From NCBI RefSeq assembly GCF_014489515.1, contig NZ_CP060782.1:2232001-2296000 (forward strand): DNA of 64,000 nt, given 5' to 3'. Shown piece by piece: positions 10,660 to 19,580 of this stretch. The DNA comes from Sphingomonas sediminicola (lineage in GTDB: Bacteria > Pseudomonadota > Alphaproteobacteria > Sphingomonadales > Sphingomonadaceae). The notes below the pieces were generated by a model. It was not told where the DNA came from. It worked only from the letters and a program-made list of their open reading frames with translations, and made no database searches. The stretch's first letter is position 1, and each line of letters starts with the position of its first letter. Both the position numbers and the translations under genes were made by a program.

Positions 10660-11613
10660 ATGAATCGCGTCCTGGTTACTGGCGCGAGTGGATTCATCGG
10701 ATCCCACGTGACACGCCACCTTCTGGCAGAAGGACGTGAGGTTCATGTGCTCCTTCGCCCGGATTCCACTCCACCGCGGCTGGAAGATCTTGGCGGAGTT
10801 CGCCGATGGACCGGCGATCTGCATGATAGGGCTGCACTTGAAGTTTGTCTGAAAGGCGCTCGACCCGATCGCATCATTCATTGCGCGGGGGTTTCGCGTG
10901 CCCGGCACATGTCAGGCTGGGCTCCGATCCGGGAGGCTTTTCGCGTCAATGTCGACGGTCTCATTAATTTGGTGGAGGCCGCCTGCGCGAGCGGGGCACC
11001 GATCCGCCGCCTGGTCCGGCTCGGCGGCCTGGAAGAATATGGCAGCGGACCTTCCCCGTTTGTCGAAACGCAGCGAGAGATGCCGCGATCGGCCTATTCG
11101 GCCAGCCAGGTGGCCGGAACGCATCTGCTCGAGGCGCTCCAGCCTACCCTTCCCTTCGAAGCCGTGACCCTGCGGCCAACCCTGATCTACGGGAGCGGCC
11201 AGTCGACCGACTTCATGATCCCCGCTTTGATAGAGGCCCTGCTGGCGGAGCGGCCATTCCCATTGAGCGAAGGACGACAGCGGCGCGACATGCTCCATAT
11301 CGACGATCTCGTGACGGCGATCCTGGCTGCTTCGACCGCAGACAATGCAGGAGGCGAAGTGATCAATATCGCGAGCGGAAAGGCGCCAATGGTCCGTACC
11401 ATAGCTCTCACGATTGGGCGCATGATGGGGCGCCCCCATCTCCTCAGGCTAGGCGAGCTTCCGGATCGTCCGAACGACATCGTCGACCTTCGCGGCGACG
11501 CGTCGAAGGCAGAGCGTCTTCTCGCCTGGAGGCCGACGATCTCGCTAGTCCGCGGCCTCGCTCAAACGATCGAGTGGCACCGGTCGAGAATTTCGGCAGG
11601 ATGCGCGGCATGA
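10660..11613 (+). CDS. NAD-dependent epimerase/dehydratase-family sugar nucleotide enzyme
   Basis: A 317-residue extended short-chain dehydrogenase/reductase. The Rossmann start MNRVLVTGASGFIGSHV fixes the ATG. The usual catalytic region is atypical: the Ser/Thr-bearing strand reads RLGGLEEYG rather than SSxxxYG, and the Tyr motif reads AYSASQVAG, so the lysine of YxxxK is Gln. The substrate half (RPTLIYGSGQSTDFMIPAL) is otherwise normal. It overlaps the acyltransferase gene by an ATGA junction. In this locus it is a candidate for the final reductase or epimerase of the CDP-deoxysugar pathway, but the altered active site leaves the reaction uncertain. Confidence 0.82.
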   Translation: MNRVLVTGASGFIGSHVTRHLLAEGREVHVLLRPDSTPPRLEDLGGVRRWTGDLHDRAALEVCLKGARPDRIIHCAGVSRARHMSGWAPIREAFRVNVDGLINLVEAACASGAPIRRLVRLGGLEEYGSGPSPFVETQREMPRSAYSASQVAGTHLLEALQPTLPFEAVTLRPTLIYGSGQSTDFMIPALIEALLAERPFPLSEGRQRRDMLHIDDLVTAILAASTADNAGGEVINIASGKAPMVRTIALTIGRMMGRPHLLRLGELPDRPNDIVDLRGDASKAERLLAWRPTISLVRGLAQTIEWHRSRISAGCAA

Positions 11614-12212
11614 GCCTTGCGAGTGGCCTTCACGCACTGTTCGCGCCGATGCGGCAACGCGCGATCATGGCGATATCGGCCTATCGCGTTCGCGCGCGTC
11701 ATTCGACCCTCAACGCACATGCGACCTCTATCTGGGACTACGGATTTCACGATCTCGACGCCATCGAGCTCGGGAAAGATGTAACGGTCGGACCGCATGC
11801 GGTCATACTGGTGTATCATCGCTCGCCATTTAGCGACGTGCCTGGACGCCTGATCGTCGGCGACCGGTCAAGCATCGGCGTCGGTTCCAATGTGCGCGCG
11901 GCCGGCGGCACGATCCGCATCGGCGCGGGTACAGGAATTGCGCAGTACAATGTGCTTGTTGCGGCGAACCACGTTTTGCGGCCGGGCGAACCTCGCTTCC
12001 ATGTTCGGTGGGATGAAAGCCGATCTGGCATCGAGATCGGAAACAATGTCTGGATCGGCGCCGGCTGTGTAATCCTGCCCGGCACCGTGATTGGCGACGA
12101 TGCAGTCATAGCCGCAGGCAGCGTAGTCCGGGGTAATGTTCCATCCGGGGAGCTCTGGGGCGGCGTGCCGGCTCGCAAGATCAAGGCAGTCGGCGAAGAG
12201 CGAGCTGAGTAA
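11610..12212 (+). CDS. Left-handed beta-helix (hexapeptide) acyltransferase
   Basis: About 200 residues. The C-terminal two thirds are hexapeptide repeats (IEIGNNVWIGAGCVILPGTV, IGDDAVIAAGSVV), ending in the typical VPSGELWGGVPARKI of the LbetaH O-acetyltransferase group; AANHVLRPGEPR contains the expected catalytic His. I choose the ATG at 11610, which overlaps the upstream stop (ATGA) and has GGCAGG nine bases before it; ATG at 11601 would add three residues. It probably O-acetylates a sugar of the surface polysaccharide. Confidence 0.85.
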   Translation: MSLASGLHALFAPMRQRAIMAISAYRVRARHSTLNAHATSIWDYGFHDLDAIELGKDVTVGPHAVILVYHRSPFSDVPGRLIVGDRSSIGVGSNVRAAGGTIRIGAGTGIAQYNVLVAANHVLRPGEPRFHVRWDESRSGIEIGNNVWIGAGCVILPGTVIGDDAVIAAGSVVRGNVPSGELWGGVPARKIKAVGEERAE

Positions 12213-12228
12213 ACCGGGCGATTGCCTC

Positions 12229-13683
12229 TCAGCCGACAGGGGCCGCGGACTGCCGGCCGAAGCGCCTGATCGAGACCTTCTCATCAGGCGTGAGGAATGG
12301 CCACAAGCCCCCAATCAGAACGAGGCAGGCGACCACTCTGAGCGGGATTGAGCCGAGGACCTCGCCCTGCGCCAAATAGGGCGCGATCATCAGTGCCGCG
12401 ACTGCGTATCCGACAAGCAGTATCGAAGATCCGGTCATCACATAGCCACGGCGATGCAGCCGTTGCGCGCCCAGGGCGAATGTCACGATGGCCCCGGCGA
12501 GCATTGCTGCAGCGGCGCCGTTCATGCCGAAATGCGGAATGAGGGCGACGCACAGCAGTGTCGAGACAATGCATCCCGCAATCGACTTGACGGTCACGAT
12601 CCAGAGCTCGTCGAGCGCGAACAGCAATTGCATTTGGACGTTCGTCTGGATGATGACCAACTGCCAAACGAGAAATGCAGGAAGCCAACCGGCGGCCACG
12701 ATGAATTTGGATGAAAACAGGACGATCAGCGCGAATTTAGCGAACAATACCAGTGGCACGGACATCGCGATCAGAAGCATGAGCTGGCGGCGGCGGAACA
12801 GGTCGAACGTGGCGAATTTATCGGCGATAGGCGAAGGCCGGTTGAGCTGTGGGCCGAGGTATCGCGCCGCCATTGCGACCATCACCGCTCCCACTGCGAG
12901 GACCATGCTCAGTATTGCCTGAAGCCACCCGCCGGTCTCGATCCCCAGTGAATGTGCAGTCACGTATCTTACGACGAGCAGCGAAAAGGCAGTGCCGACT
13001 AGCGACGCGTAGAACGCAACGGCCGTGGGAATGATGTCCGGCCTCGCGCGTATCTCGGCAATCAAGCTCGCATTCCTGTCGAAAACCGGCAGGTGGAGGG
13101 TCCGCTTGAAATAGATGAGCGCCCAAGCAATCAGTACGGCGATCGCGATGGCCTGAGCCACATAGATCTCGAGTATATCGCCCCACAGCAGTCCGATGCC
13201 GGCCGCAACGGTCGTTATCGCGGCAATCGCGAACGAAAGACTGGCAGCGCCCACCGGGCGCAAACCCGCCGCCAGGACATTCGGAAGAAACAGTCCGAGG
13301 GCGAACAACGGCGCGTTGACCAACGCCACTCCGAATTCGAGTGAGTACGCTGCTACCGTCGGGCCGAACAGCGCGGGGCGAGCAAGTAGGGCGATGCCGA
13401 GGGCACCGCATCCGATTACCGACGCGACAACGATTGCTTGCAGAAAGGCAGCATATTGACGCGCGAAGTCAGGACGCCCGTACGACCTGGACATCACCCG
13501 CACCGCCACGGTCGGCAGGCTAAGCGCGAATACCATGCCGACAAGGATGATCAGCTGGTCAGTCAGGCCGACCAAACCGAGCCCGGCCGGGCCGAGATCA
13601 ACGGAAATCACCTTGGCCCTGACGACCTGGACAAGGATTGTCAGGACCTGAAGCAGTCCGATGATGACTATGGTCCTGAACAT
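12229..13683 (-). CDS. Wzx-like polysaccharide flippase (oligosaccharide translocase)
   Basis: A very hydrophobic protein of about 484 residues with 12 or so membrane segments, starting MFRTIVIIGLLQVLTILVQV behind an AAGGTGG ribosome site. The N-terminal part (VVRAKVISVDLGPAGLGLVG) matches the start of Wzx/RfbX and MOP-superfamily exporters. It is the last gene of the minus-strand CDP-sugar operon and converges on the acyltransferase. The role inferred is flipping undecaprenyl-linked repeat units across the inner membrane. The exact substrate cannot be read from sequence. Confidence 0.85.
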   Translation of the reverse strand: MFRTIVIIGLLQVLTILVQVVRAKVISVDLGPAGLGLVGLTDQLIILVGMVFALSLPTVAVRVMSRSYGRPDFARQYAAFLQAIVVASVIGCGALGIALLARPALFGPTVAAYSLEFGVALVNAPLFALGLFLPNVLAAGLRPVGAASLSFAIAAITTVAAGIGLLWGDILEIYVAQAIAIAVLIAWALIYFKRTLHLPVFDRNASLIAEIRARPDIIPTAVAFYASLVGTAFSLLVVRYVTAHSLGIETGGWLQAILSMVLAVGAVMVAMAARYLGPQLNRPSPIADKFATFDLFRRRQLMLLIAMSVPLVLFAKFALIVLFSSKFIVAAGWLPAFLVWQLVIIQTNVQMQLLFALDELWIVTVKSIAGCIVSTLLCVALIPHFGMNGAAAAMLAGAIVTFALGAQRLHRRGYVMTGSSILLVGYAVAALMIAPYLAQGEVLGSIPLRVVACLVLIGGLWPFLTPDEKVSIRRFGRQSAAPVG

Positions 13684-13725
13684 TATCGCCGTGCCACCTT
13701 CATACGCAAACTGGCGACGAGACAA

Positions 13726-14958
13726 TTATCCTTCGTTGCCGATGATTTCGACACGGGGGATCGGCACGATGAATTTCCCGCCCTTGGCGAGGAATTCAGA
13801 TTGCTGCTGCACGATCTCGTCCCTGAAGTTCCAGGCGAGAATGAGCAGGAAATCGGGTCGGTCGGCCGCAATCCGATCCGGTGACACGACGGGAATCCGC
13901 ATTCCGGGCGTATAGCGCCCCTGCTTGAGCTCGTTGCGGTCAGCAATCCACTCGAGCGTGTCCGGCCCGATGCGGAAATAGTTGAGGAGCGTGTTGCCCT
14001 TCGCCGGCGCCGAATAGCCGGCAAGCCGACGGCCCTCGCCCTTAAGCCTTTCGAGCAGGCTCATCAGCTCGGAACGGATGGCGTGGACACGCTCGACATG
14101 GCGATCGTAGGCCTCCTTCGTGAACAGACCCGCTGCCTTCTCGCGTTCGAGATAGGCGGTGACCGCAGCGGAGGGCTCACCAACTCGGCTGAGCGTACAG
14201 CGCATCGATCCACCATGGATCGGCAGCTCCTCAAGTTCGACCAGCTTGAACCCGAATTTCCTGCCAAGTGCGACAAGCGAAGCGGCCGTAAAGGTCGACA
14301 GATGCTCGTGATAGACGGTGTCGAACTCGTTGAGCTCGATGCAGGTGAGAGCCTGCGGCAGCTCCAGCACGAAACTTCCCTCGGGGTCCAGCAGGGTCGC
14401 CACACCAGCCATGAAGTCGTCTAGATTGTCGATGTGATTGAACGTGTTCGTGCAAACGATCACGCGCGCCGGTCCGTACTGGTCCCGGATGCGCACGGCT
14501 GATTCCGCCGTGAAATATTCGTTGAAGACCTCGACCCCGCGATCGCGGGCGAATTGGGAAATGTTCGCGGACGGATCGACGCCGAGAACCCGCATGCCCT
14601 CGCCCAGGCAGGCGGCGAGAAGCAATCCGTCATTGCTTCCGATGTCGACCACAAGCTGGCCTGGCGCGGTCACCAACTTCTCGCGGAACTGGTGCGCGAG
14701 CGCAGCGAAGTGCGCCGGCATGGTCGTAGTTGCCGACGGCATGTAGACATAGTCGACGTAGAAGTCCGCCGGCAGCGGATCCGGGATCTGAATCAGGCCG
14801 CAATCCAGGCAGGCATGGCTTTCCAGCGGGAACAGCACGTCCGGCTTGTCGAGGTTCTCAGGCCTGACAAAGGCGTTCGCCGCCGGATGGTCGCCCATCG
14901 GGAGGAAGCAATACATGTTGGTACTGTCGCAGGCGCGACAAACGGTCTTTCCAAGCAT
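13726..14958 (-). CDS. Sugar-nucleotide C-methyltransferase
   Basis: A 410-residue enzyme with the three-part layout of the TylC3/NovU C-methyltransferases: an N-terminal zinc domain (CRACDSTN and HACLDCGLIQ, four cysteines), a SAM-binding domain (VVDIGSNDGLLLAACLGEG, then VLGVDPSANI), the conserved YHEHLSTFT segment with the His/Glu implicated in catalysis, and a C-terminal Rossmann-like domain (GYSAPAKGNTLLNYF). These enzymes transfer methyl to the carbon next to the keto group of a 4-keto-6-deoxy sugar nucleotide. Here the substrate is expected to be the CDP-4-keto sugar made by the upstream genes. It overlaps the glycosyltransferase stop by one base. Confidence 0.88.
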   Translation of the reverse strand: MLGKTVCRACDSTNMYCFLPMGDHPAANAFVRPENLDKPDVLFPLESHACLDCGLIQIPDPLPADFYVDYVYMPSATTTMPAHFAALAHQFREKLVTAPGQLVVDIGSNDGLLLAACLGEGMRVLGVDPSANISQFARDRGVEVFNEYFTAESAVRIRDQYGPARVIVCTNTFNHIDNLDDFMAGVATLLDPEGSFVLELPQALTCIELNEFDTVYHEHLSTFTAASLVALGRKFGFKLVELEELPIHGGSMRCTLSRVGEPSAAVTAYLEREKAAGLFTKEAYDRHVERVHAIRSELMSLLERLKGEGRRLAGYSAPAKGNTLLNYFRIGPDTLEWIADRNELKQGRYTPGMRIPVVSPDRIAADRPDFLLILAWNFRDEIVQQQSEFLAKGGKFIVPIPRVEIIGNEG

Positions 14959-16090
14959 CAGCGACCCCTTTGCGATCGTTTTCCGACGTCGCGGACGACG
15001 TCCAAAGTCTGTTGAGCAAGCTTTTCCCAGCGGAGCGCTTCTCCCCGCTCGCGCGCCTTCCGGCGTAGGTCGGCGCGGAGATTGTCATCCGAAAGCACTG
15101 CCTGGATCGCTTCGACCAGCGAGTCGACGCTGGGCTCGATCATGTAGGCGTACCCGCCCGCAACCTCGCCGAGACCGCCGCGATTGGCAGCAATGACTGC
15201 GGTCCCTGCCGCCATCGCCTCGGTCGTGGTCATCGACCATCCTTCATTCTCCGACGGGTGAATGAAGATGTCCGCGGCTGCATATATCGGCGCCAGGTCC
15301 GAATGATGTTCCACGACCCCTTCGGTTTGGACCACGTCGTTTTCGACACCCAGGTCGCGGATCAGCTTTTCGAGCGGGACATCGCCCCTGTAGGGCCCGA
15401 ACAGGAGCAGGCCGTGCGGCCACTTCCCTTCTTTCCGCAGGCGGGCGAATGCCTTGATCAGCATCGGGATATTCCGTCGCGGCGATCCCTTGCCTACGAA
15501 CAGCAAATACGGCCGGTCCGAACCGAAGAAGCGCTTGCGTGTAGCCGACAACAGGCCGGGCTGGTCGTCCATCGGATGGAAGGCTTCGTCCGCCCCCTGG
15601 TGAACGATGTGAAGCCGATCTTTCGGAACGCCATAATATTCTTCGACAGCGCGTCTCGTTTTTTCACCCGGAACGATGACTGCATCGGCGCGCCGGGCAC
15701 AGTGCTTGTAGAGCCGCGCGTAAGTCTGACGGTAAAGCCAGCTATGCGCAGCCGGCTCCGTCTCGTTGACGCTGTGCGTCGCGACAACAAGCCGTCCACG
15801 ATAGCCGAGCGGCGCCGAGTAGGCCGGGCAAAACAGCACATCGTGGTCGGCGGCGGCGGGACCGAGGCGCAGCGTTTCCCAGGGCAAGCCCGGCATGCGG
15901 CTTTCAAGCAGGACCGTCCGGATGCGTGGCCAGGCTCCCGCCAGTCGCTCGTTCAGGGCCGCCGAACGAAGAGACTCAGCTCCTCGCCGTCAGCCAGCTG
16001 CTCGTTCCAGTACCCAAGGATGTATTCCAGGTAGCGCCCGACGCCGAATGGCTGGCCGGCGAGCCGCTGCCCGTTGAACGCAATGCGCAT
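14958..16090 (-). CDS. Glycosyltransferase family 4/group 1 (apparent frameshift)
   Basis: The main frame gives the GT-B C-terminal domain: PYLLFVGKGSPRRNIPMLIK, IYAAADIFIHPSENEGWSMT with the nucleotide-sugar Glu, and EAMAAGTAVIAANRGGLGEV. The true N-terminus lies in another frame, beginning MRIAFNGQRLAGQPFGVGRY at 16090, and runs to a false stop near 15957. One added base joins VRR to ALNERLAGAW, for about 377 residues. The gene starts three bases after the stop of the RfbH-like gene. It probably adds a sugar, possibly the locus's own CDP-deoxysugar, to the lipid-linked repeat unit. Confidence 0.85.
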
Positions 16091-16093
16091 GGG

Positions 16094-17338
16094 TTACCAC
16101 TGCCCGGCAAAGTCGCGAAAGCGCTCATGAACGTAGGCGAGATCGGTCTCGCTCAGACCGTGATGGCAGGCGACCAACATGCCGCTTCGCATGACCCGAT
16201 CGGCATTGGGATAGCCGCCCGAAGCCTCACGCCGAACGATGTCGCGATATCCCGGCTGGCGAAGGATATTGCCCGTGAAGACCGTCCGCGTCTGGATTCC
16301 ACAACCCTCGAGATATGTCTGCAATTGACGCCGGGTGAACGGGGCCTCGTCACGCAGGATCAGTGGTAAAGCCAGCCAACCCGTGCGGCTGTCCTCGCAT
16401 TGCCGCGGAAGGGTGAACCAGTCGGCATAGTCGGAGAAGAAAGCGAGGTGAGCGTCGAAATTGGCGACGCGGGCGTCGATGTTCGACTGCAGCCGGCCAA
16501 GCTGGACGAGCCCGAATGCAGCTCCGATCTCCGACGGCTCCAGGTTGTAACCAATCCGCTCGAACACGAACTTTGCATCGTAGGGAATGCCTTCGAGCGT
16601 TACCCCGAATCGATGCTCGGGATTCTCGGAATCCACGAACAAGGACGAGCTTCGTCCCCAACTCCGCAGAAGCTTCGCCTCTTCGGCCCAGTCGTCCCTG
16701 TTGACGCACAGCATTCCGCCATTGCCGGCGCAGTTGATCACGTGCGAGCCATAGAAGCTCGTCGTGCTGATGTGAGACCGCGTTCCCGTGCTGGACCCAC
16801 GCAGGGTTGCTCCTAGCGTATCGGCGGAATCCTCGACGACCAGCAGGTCATGCGCGGCGGCGAGCTCGGCCAGGCGATCCCAGTCAGGCAGGTTTCCGAT
16901 CAGCGATGGGACCATCATGGCCCGGGTATTCGGGCCGATCATCGCCTCGACCTGCTCGACGTCGACATTGAAAGTATCCGGTTCGACGTCGACGAAGGCC
17001 GGCACGAGGCCGTTCTTTACGATCGGCGCCACCGTTGTCGCGAAGGTCAGTGCAGGCGTGATTACCTCGGCTCCGACCGGGAGACCGAGCAGCTCGACCG
17101 CGAGGTAGTTTGCGCTGGACCCCGAATTGACCATGATCCCGTGGTCCTTGGCGAACAGGGCCGCTACCGACGCTTCCATCTTCCGAACGTTCGCGCCCAT
17201 CTGCGTCGATGTGCGCAGGACTTCGACGACCGCCGCGATCTCCTCCTCGCCGTGGACGGTCCGCCCGTATGGGACGCGAATGGCGGGCGCTCCGCCCGGC
17301 TGACTTGCCGTCGCCGCAGAAGCTCGCGTCGAACTCAT
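16094..17338 (-). CDS. RfbH-like PLP-dependent CDP-4-keto-6-deoxyglucose 3-dehydrase, lacking iron-sulfur cysteines
   Basis: About 414 residues of the DegT/DnrJ/EryC1/StrS fold. NSGSSANYLAVELLG binds cofactor phosphate and VVEDSADTLGA supplies the pyridine-nitrogen Asp. Where aminotransferases have the Schiff-base Lys, the sequence is STTSFYGSHVINCAGNGG, a His. That His is the hallmark of the 3-dehydrases RfbH/E1 and ColD. E1-type enzymes then carry four [2Fe-2S] cysteines after the conserved WGR, but here the segment is LRSWGRSSSLFVDSEN with none. The start at 17338 overlaps the rfbG stop (ATGA). The inferred reaction is removal of the C3 hydroxyl from CDP-4-keto-6-deoxyglucose, possibly by a ColD-like route. 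Confidence 0.82.
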   Translation of the reverse strand: MSSTRASAATASQPGGAPAIRVPYGRTVHGEEEIAAVVEVLRTSTQMGANVRKMEASVAALFAKDHGIMVNSGSSANYLAVELLGLPVGAEVITPALTFATTVAPIVKNGLVPAFVDVEPDTFNVDVEQVEAMIGPNTRAMMVPSLIGNLPDWDRLAELAAAHDLLVVEDSADTLGATLRGSSTGTRSHISTTSFYGSHVINCAGNGGMLCVNRDDWAEEAKLLRSWGRSSSLFVDSENPEHRFGVTLEGIPYDAKFVFERIGYNLEPSEIGAAFGLVQLGRLQSNIDARVANFDAHLAFFSDYADWFTLPRQCEDSRTGWLALPLILRDEAPFTRRQLQTYLEGCGIQTRTVFTGNILRQPGYRDIVRREASGGYPNADRVMRSGMLVACHHGLSETDLAYVHERFRDFAGQW

Positions 17339-18417
17339 TGGCAACGTTCCTCCTGTTCGGTGAGCAGCTGTTCGTACGCTGCAATCTGTTGGTCGGTGAC
17401 TGCGACAGGCGACCCTTCGGCTGCCTCGCGATACCATTCGGCGGTCATATCGAGCGCTCGTGACAGGCCTAGTGCAGGCCGCCACCCGAGTTCGTTGCGA
17501 GCTTTCGTGCAGTCGAGACGCAGGACGGCTGCCTCGTGCGGCCCAGTCTGTTCGGACTGATATGCGACCTTCAGCTCTGGCCAGCGGCCGCGGAGCTGCT
17601 CGACCAGTTCGCGGACCGGGACAATCTCGTCTTCAGACGGACCGAAATTCCATGCTCCGGAGAATCGGTGACCCTCCGTCGCAGCGCGATGCCCAAGCAG
17701 GAGGTAGCCGCCGAGCGGCTCCAGAACGTGCTGCCAGGGACGGACGGCTCCCGGACGGCGAATGACGGCAGTCGCGCCCGTCTCTGCCGCGCGGGCGAGG
17801 TCGGGGACTATCCGGTCGACGGCCCAGTCGCCGCCACCGATGACATTGCCGGCGCGCCCGCTTGCGACCGTGCAGCGGGAGGTTTCGAAGAACGAACGCG
17901 CGTAGGCCGAAGTCACCAGTTCGGCTGCACCTTTCGAGGCGCTGTACGGATCGTGACCGCCCATCGGGTCAGTCTCGCTAAACGGCGTCGAGCGTCCGTC
18001 ATTCTCATAGCATTTGTCGCTGGTGATGATCACCACCGCCTTGATCGACGGGAAGCCACGGATTGCTTCCAGCAGGTGCGCGGTTCCCATCACGTTCGTC
18101 GCAAAGGTCTCGACCGGAAAGTCGTAGGATGGGCGGACCAAGGATTGCGCGGCCATGTGAAAGACTATCTCGGGCTCGGCCTCCCGGACAGCCGCCTGCA
18201 GATGTGCAAGGTCGCGGACGTCGCCTTCCAAAGAATGCATCCGGTCGGAGATCCGCGCCTGGAGGAACAAGCTTCGGCTTTCCGGCGGCAAGGCATAGCC
18301 CGTCGTCTTTGAGCCGAGGCGCTCCAGCCATGCGCACAGCCATGCGCCCTTGAAGCCCGTGTGGCCGGTGACCAGGACTCGCCTGCCGGAATAGGCCTTC
18401 AGAGCGTCTGCGATCAT
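17335..18417 (-). CDS. rfbG: CDP-glucose 4,6-dehydratase
   Basis: About 360 residues of the extended SDR family. RVLVTGHTGFKGAWLCAWLE is the characteristic rfbG Rossmann motif (GHTGFKG rather than GGAGFIG), followed by MAAQSLVRPSY and the active-site YSASKGAAELV with an intact YxxxK; GRAGNVIGGGDW is also typical. It converts CDP-glucose to CDP-4-keto-6-deoxyglucose. The start at 18417 overlaps the rfbF stop in an ATGA junction, and the stop overlaps the RfbH-like start in the same way, so the three are translationally coupled. Confidence 0.93.
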   Translation of the reverse strand: MIADALKAYSGRRVLVTGHTGFKGAWLCAWLERLGSKTTGYALPPESRSLFLQARISDRMHSLEGDVRDLAHLQAAVREAEPEIVFHMAAQSLVRPSYDFPVETFATNVMGTAHLLEAIRGFPSIKAVVIITSDKCYENDGRSTPFSETDPMGGHDPYSASKGAAELVTSAYARSFFETSRCTVASGRAGNVIGGGDWAVDRIVPDLARAAETGATAVIRRPGAVRPWQHVLEPLGGYLLLGHRAATEGHRFSGAWNFGPSEDEIVPVRELVEQLRGRWPELKVAYQSEQTGPHEAAVLRLDCTKARNELGWRPALGLSRALDMTAEWYREAAEGSPVAVTDQQIAAYEQLLTEQEERCQ

Positions 18418-19184
18418 GGCTTGCAGACCCAGGGCGGATTGCCGGACTGCCACAGCTCCTCCAGCAGCTGCTTCTCGCGAAGCGTGTCCATCGGCTGGAA
18501 GAAACCGGAATGACGAAAGGCCTGCAGCTGGCCGTCGGCGGCTATCCGCTCGAGCACGTCCCTTTCCAGCGAGCTTTCAGGGCCTTCGATATAATCGAGG
18601 ATCTCCGGCTCGAAGACGAAGAAGCCGCCGTTGATCCAGTCGGTGTCGGTCTGCGGCTTTTCAGAGAATGCCGCAACATGGTCGCCTTCCAGCTTGAGCA
18701 GACCAAAGCGCGCGGGCGGGTGAACGGCTGTAACGGTTGCCAGTTTTCCGTGGCTCCGGTGGAAGGCGACCAACTGGTCGAGCGCGACGCTGCTGAGACC
18801 ATCGCCATAGGTGCACATGAACGGGCCGTCGCCGACATAATCACGCAGCGCCAAGAGGCGGCCGCCAGTCATCGCGTCACGCCCGGTGTCGATCGCATGG
18901 ACCCGCCAGTCTGGCGGTGCTCCGCCGACCATCTCGACGTCGCCGGATTTCAGCGAAACGATCAAGTCCTGAGCGTGATAGCAGAAGTCGGCGAAGTACT
19001 TCTTGATGACCTCACCGCGGTAACCGCAGGCAACGTAGAAGTCGTTGAAACCGAACGCCGCGTAATGGCACATGACATGGTAGAGAATTGGCCGCTCGCC
19101 AATCTCGACCATAGGTTTCGGTTTCTGGGCAGTCTCTTCCGAGATGCGGGTGCCATACCCGCCTGCCAGAATGACGACTTTCAT
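18414..19184 (-). CDS. rfbF: Glucose-1-phosphate cytidylyltransferase
   Basis: A 256-residue nucleotidyltransferase. It begins MKVVILAGGYGTRISEET, the signature of this subfamily, with KPKPMVEIGERPILYHVM for sugar-phosphate binding, then CTYGDGLSSV with the metal-binding Asp and DWINGGFFVFEPEIL. It makes CDP-glucose from CTP and glucose-1-phosphate, the entry step for the CDP-deoxysugar pathway, and is the first gene of the operon. About 95 non-coding bases upstream should contain the promoter, though no clear element is visible. Confidence 0.94.
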   Translation of the reverse strand: MKVVILAGGYGTRISEETAQKPKPMVEIGERPILYHVMCHYAAFGFNDFYVACGYRGEVIKKYFADFCYHAQDLIVSLKSGDVEMVGGAPPDWRVHAIDTGRDAMTGGRLLALRDYVGDGPFMCTYGDGLSSVALDQLVAFHRSHGKLATVTAVHPPARFGLLKLEGDHVAAFSEKPQTDTDWINGGFFVFEPEILDYIEGPESSLERDVLERIAADGQLQAFRHSGFFQPMDTLREKQLLEELWQSGNPPWVCKP

Positions 19185-19281
19185 TGGAACCCCGCCAGCG
19201 ACGTAGCCGGCAGCTTATGCCAAATTGGCGGCAAGGGAAGGCTAGTGTCCCAATTGCCCCATTACGACACGCTTCAGGGGG

Positions 19282-19357
19282 TGGTGCCCAGGGACGGAAT
19301 CGAACCGCCGACACCGTGATTTTCAGTCACGTGCTCTACCAACTGAGCTACCTGGGC
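19282..19357 (-). tRNA. tRNA-Phe (GAA)
   Basis: 76 bases on the minus strand fold as a complete tRNA. The acceptor GCCCAGG pairs with CCTGGGC; the D-arm contains AGCTCAGTTGGTAGAGC, the anticodon loop CTGAAAATC has anticodon GAA, and the T-loop is GGTTCGATTCC. The discriminator A and CCA end are encoded in the DNA. Confidence 0.97.
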
Positions 19358-19397
19358 TCTCGTGACCGGCGGGCCGCCCGTCCAAGCGACGCGCTCC

Positions 19398-19580
19398 CTA
19401 ACCTTCGTGGTCTTCACTGTCCACCCCGGGATCGGCCTTGGGACCGGGAATCCGATAGCCCCCGCCCAGCCATCGAAGGAGGTCTCGGTCCTTGCATCCG
19501 CGCGAGCAGAATGGAGCATGCTCGACGGACGGTGGCTTCCGGCAAATCGGGCAGGACTTGGAGTCAGACGTTTTGCGCAT
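19398..19580 (-). CDS. yacG: DNA gyrase inhibitor YacG (zinc-binding)
   Basis: A 60-residue protein with the four-cysteine zinc knuckle of YacG: SCPICRKPP, then FCSRGCKDRDLLRWLGG. The length and the DLxRWL motif are typical. Family members bind gyrase B and inhibit it. The ATG (MRKTSDSKS) lies 17 bases inside the end of the RNase E/G-like gene, so the two are co-transcribed. Confidence 0.9.
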   Translation of the reverse strand: MRKTSDSKSCPICRKPPSVEHAPFCSRGCKDRDLLRWLGGGYRIPGPKADPGVDSEDHEG

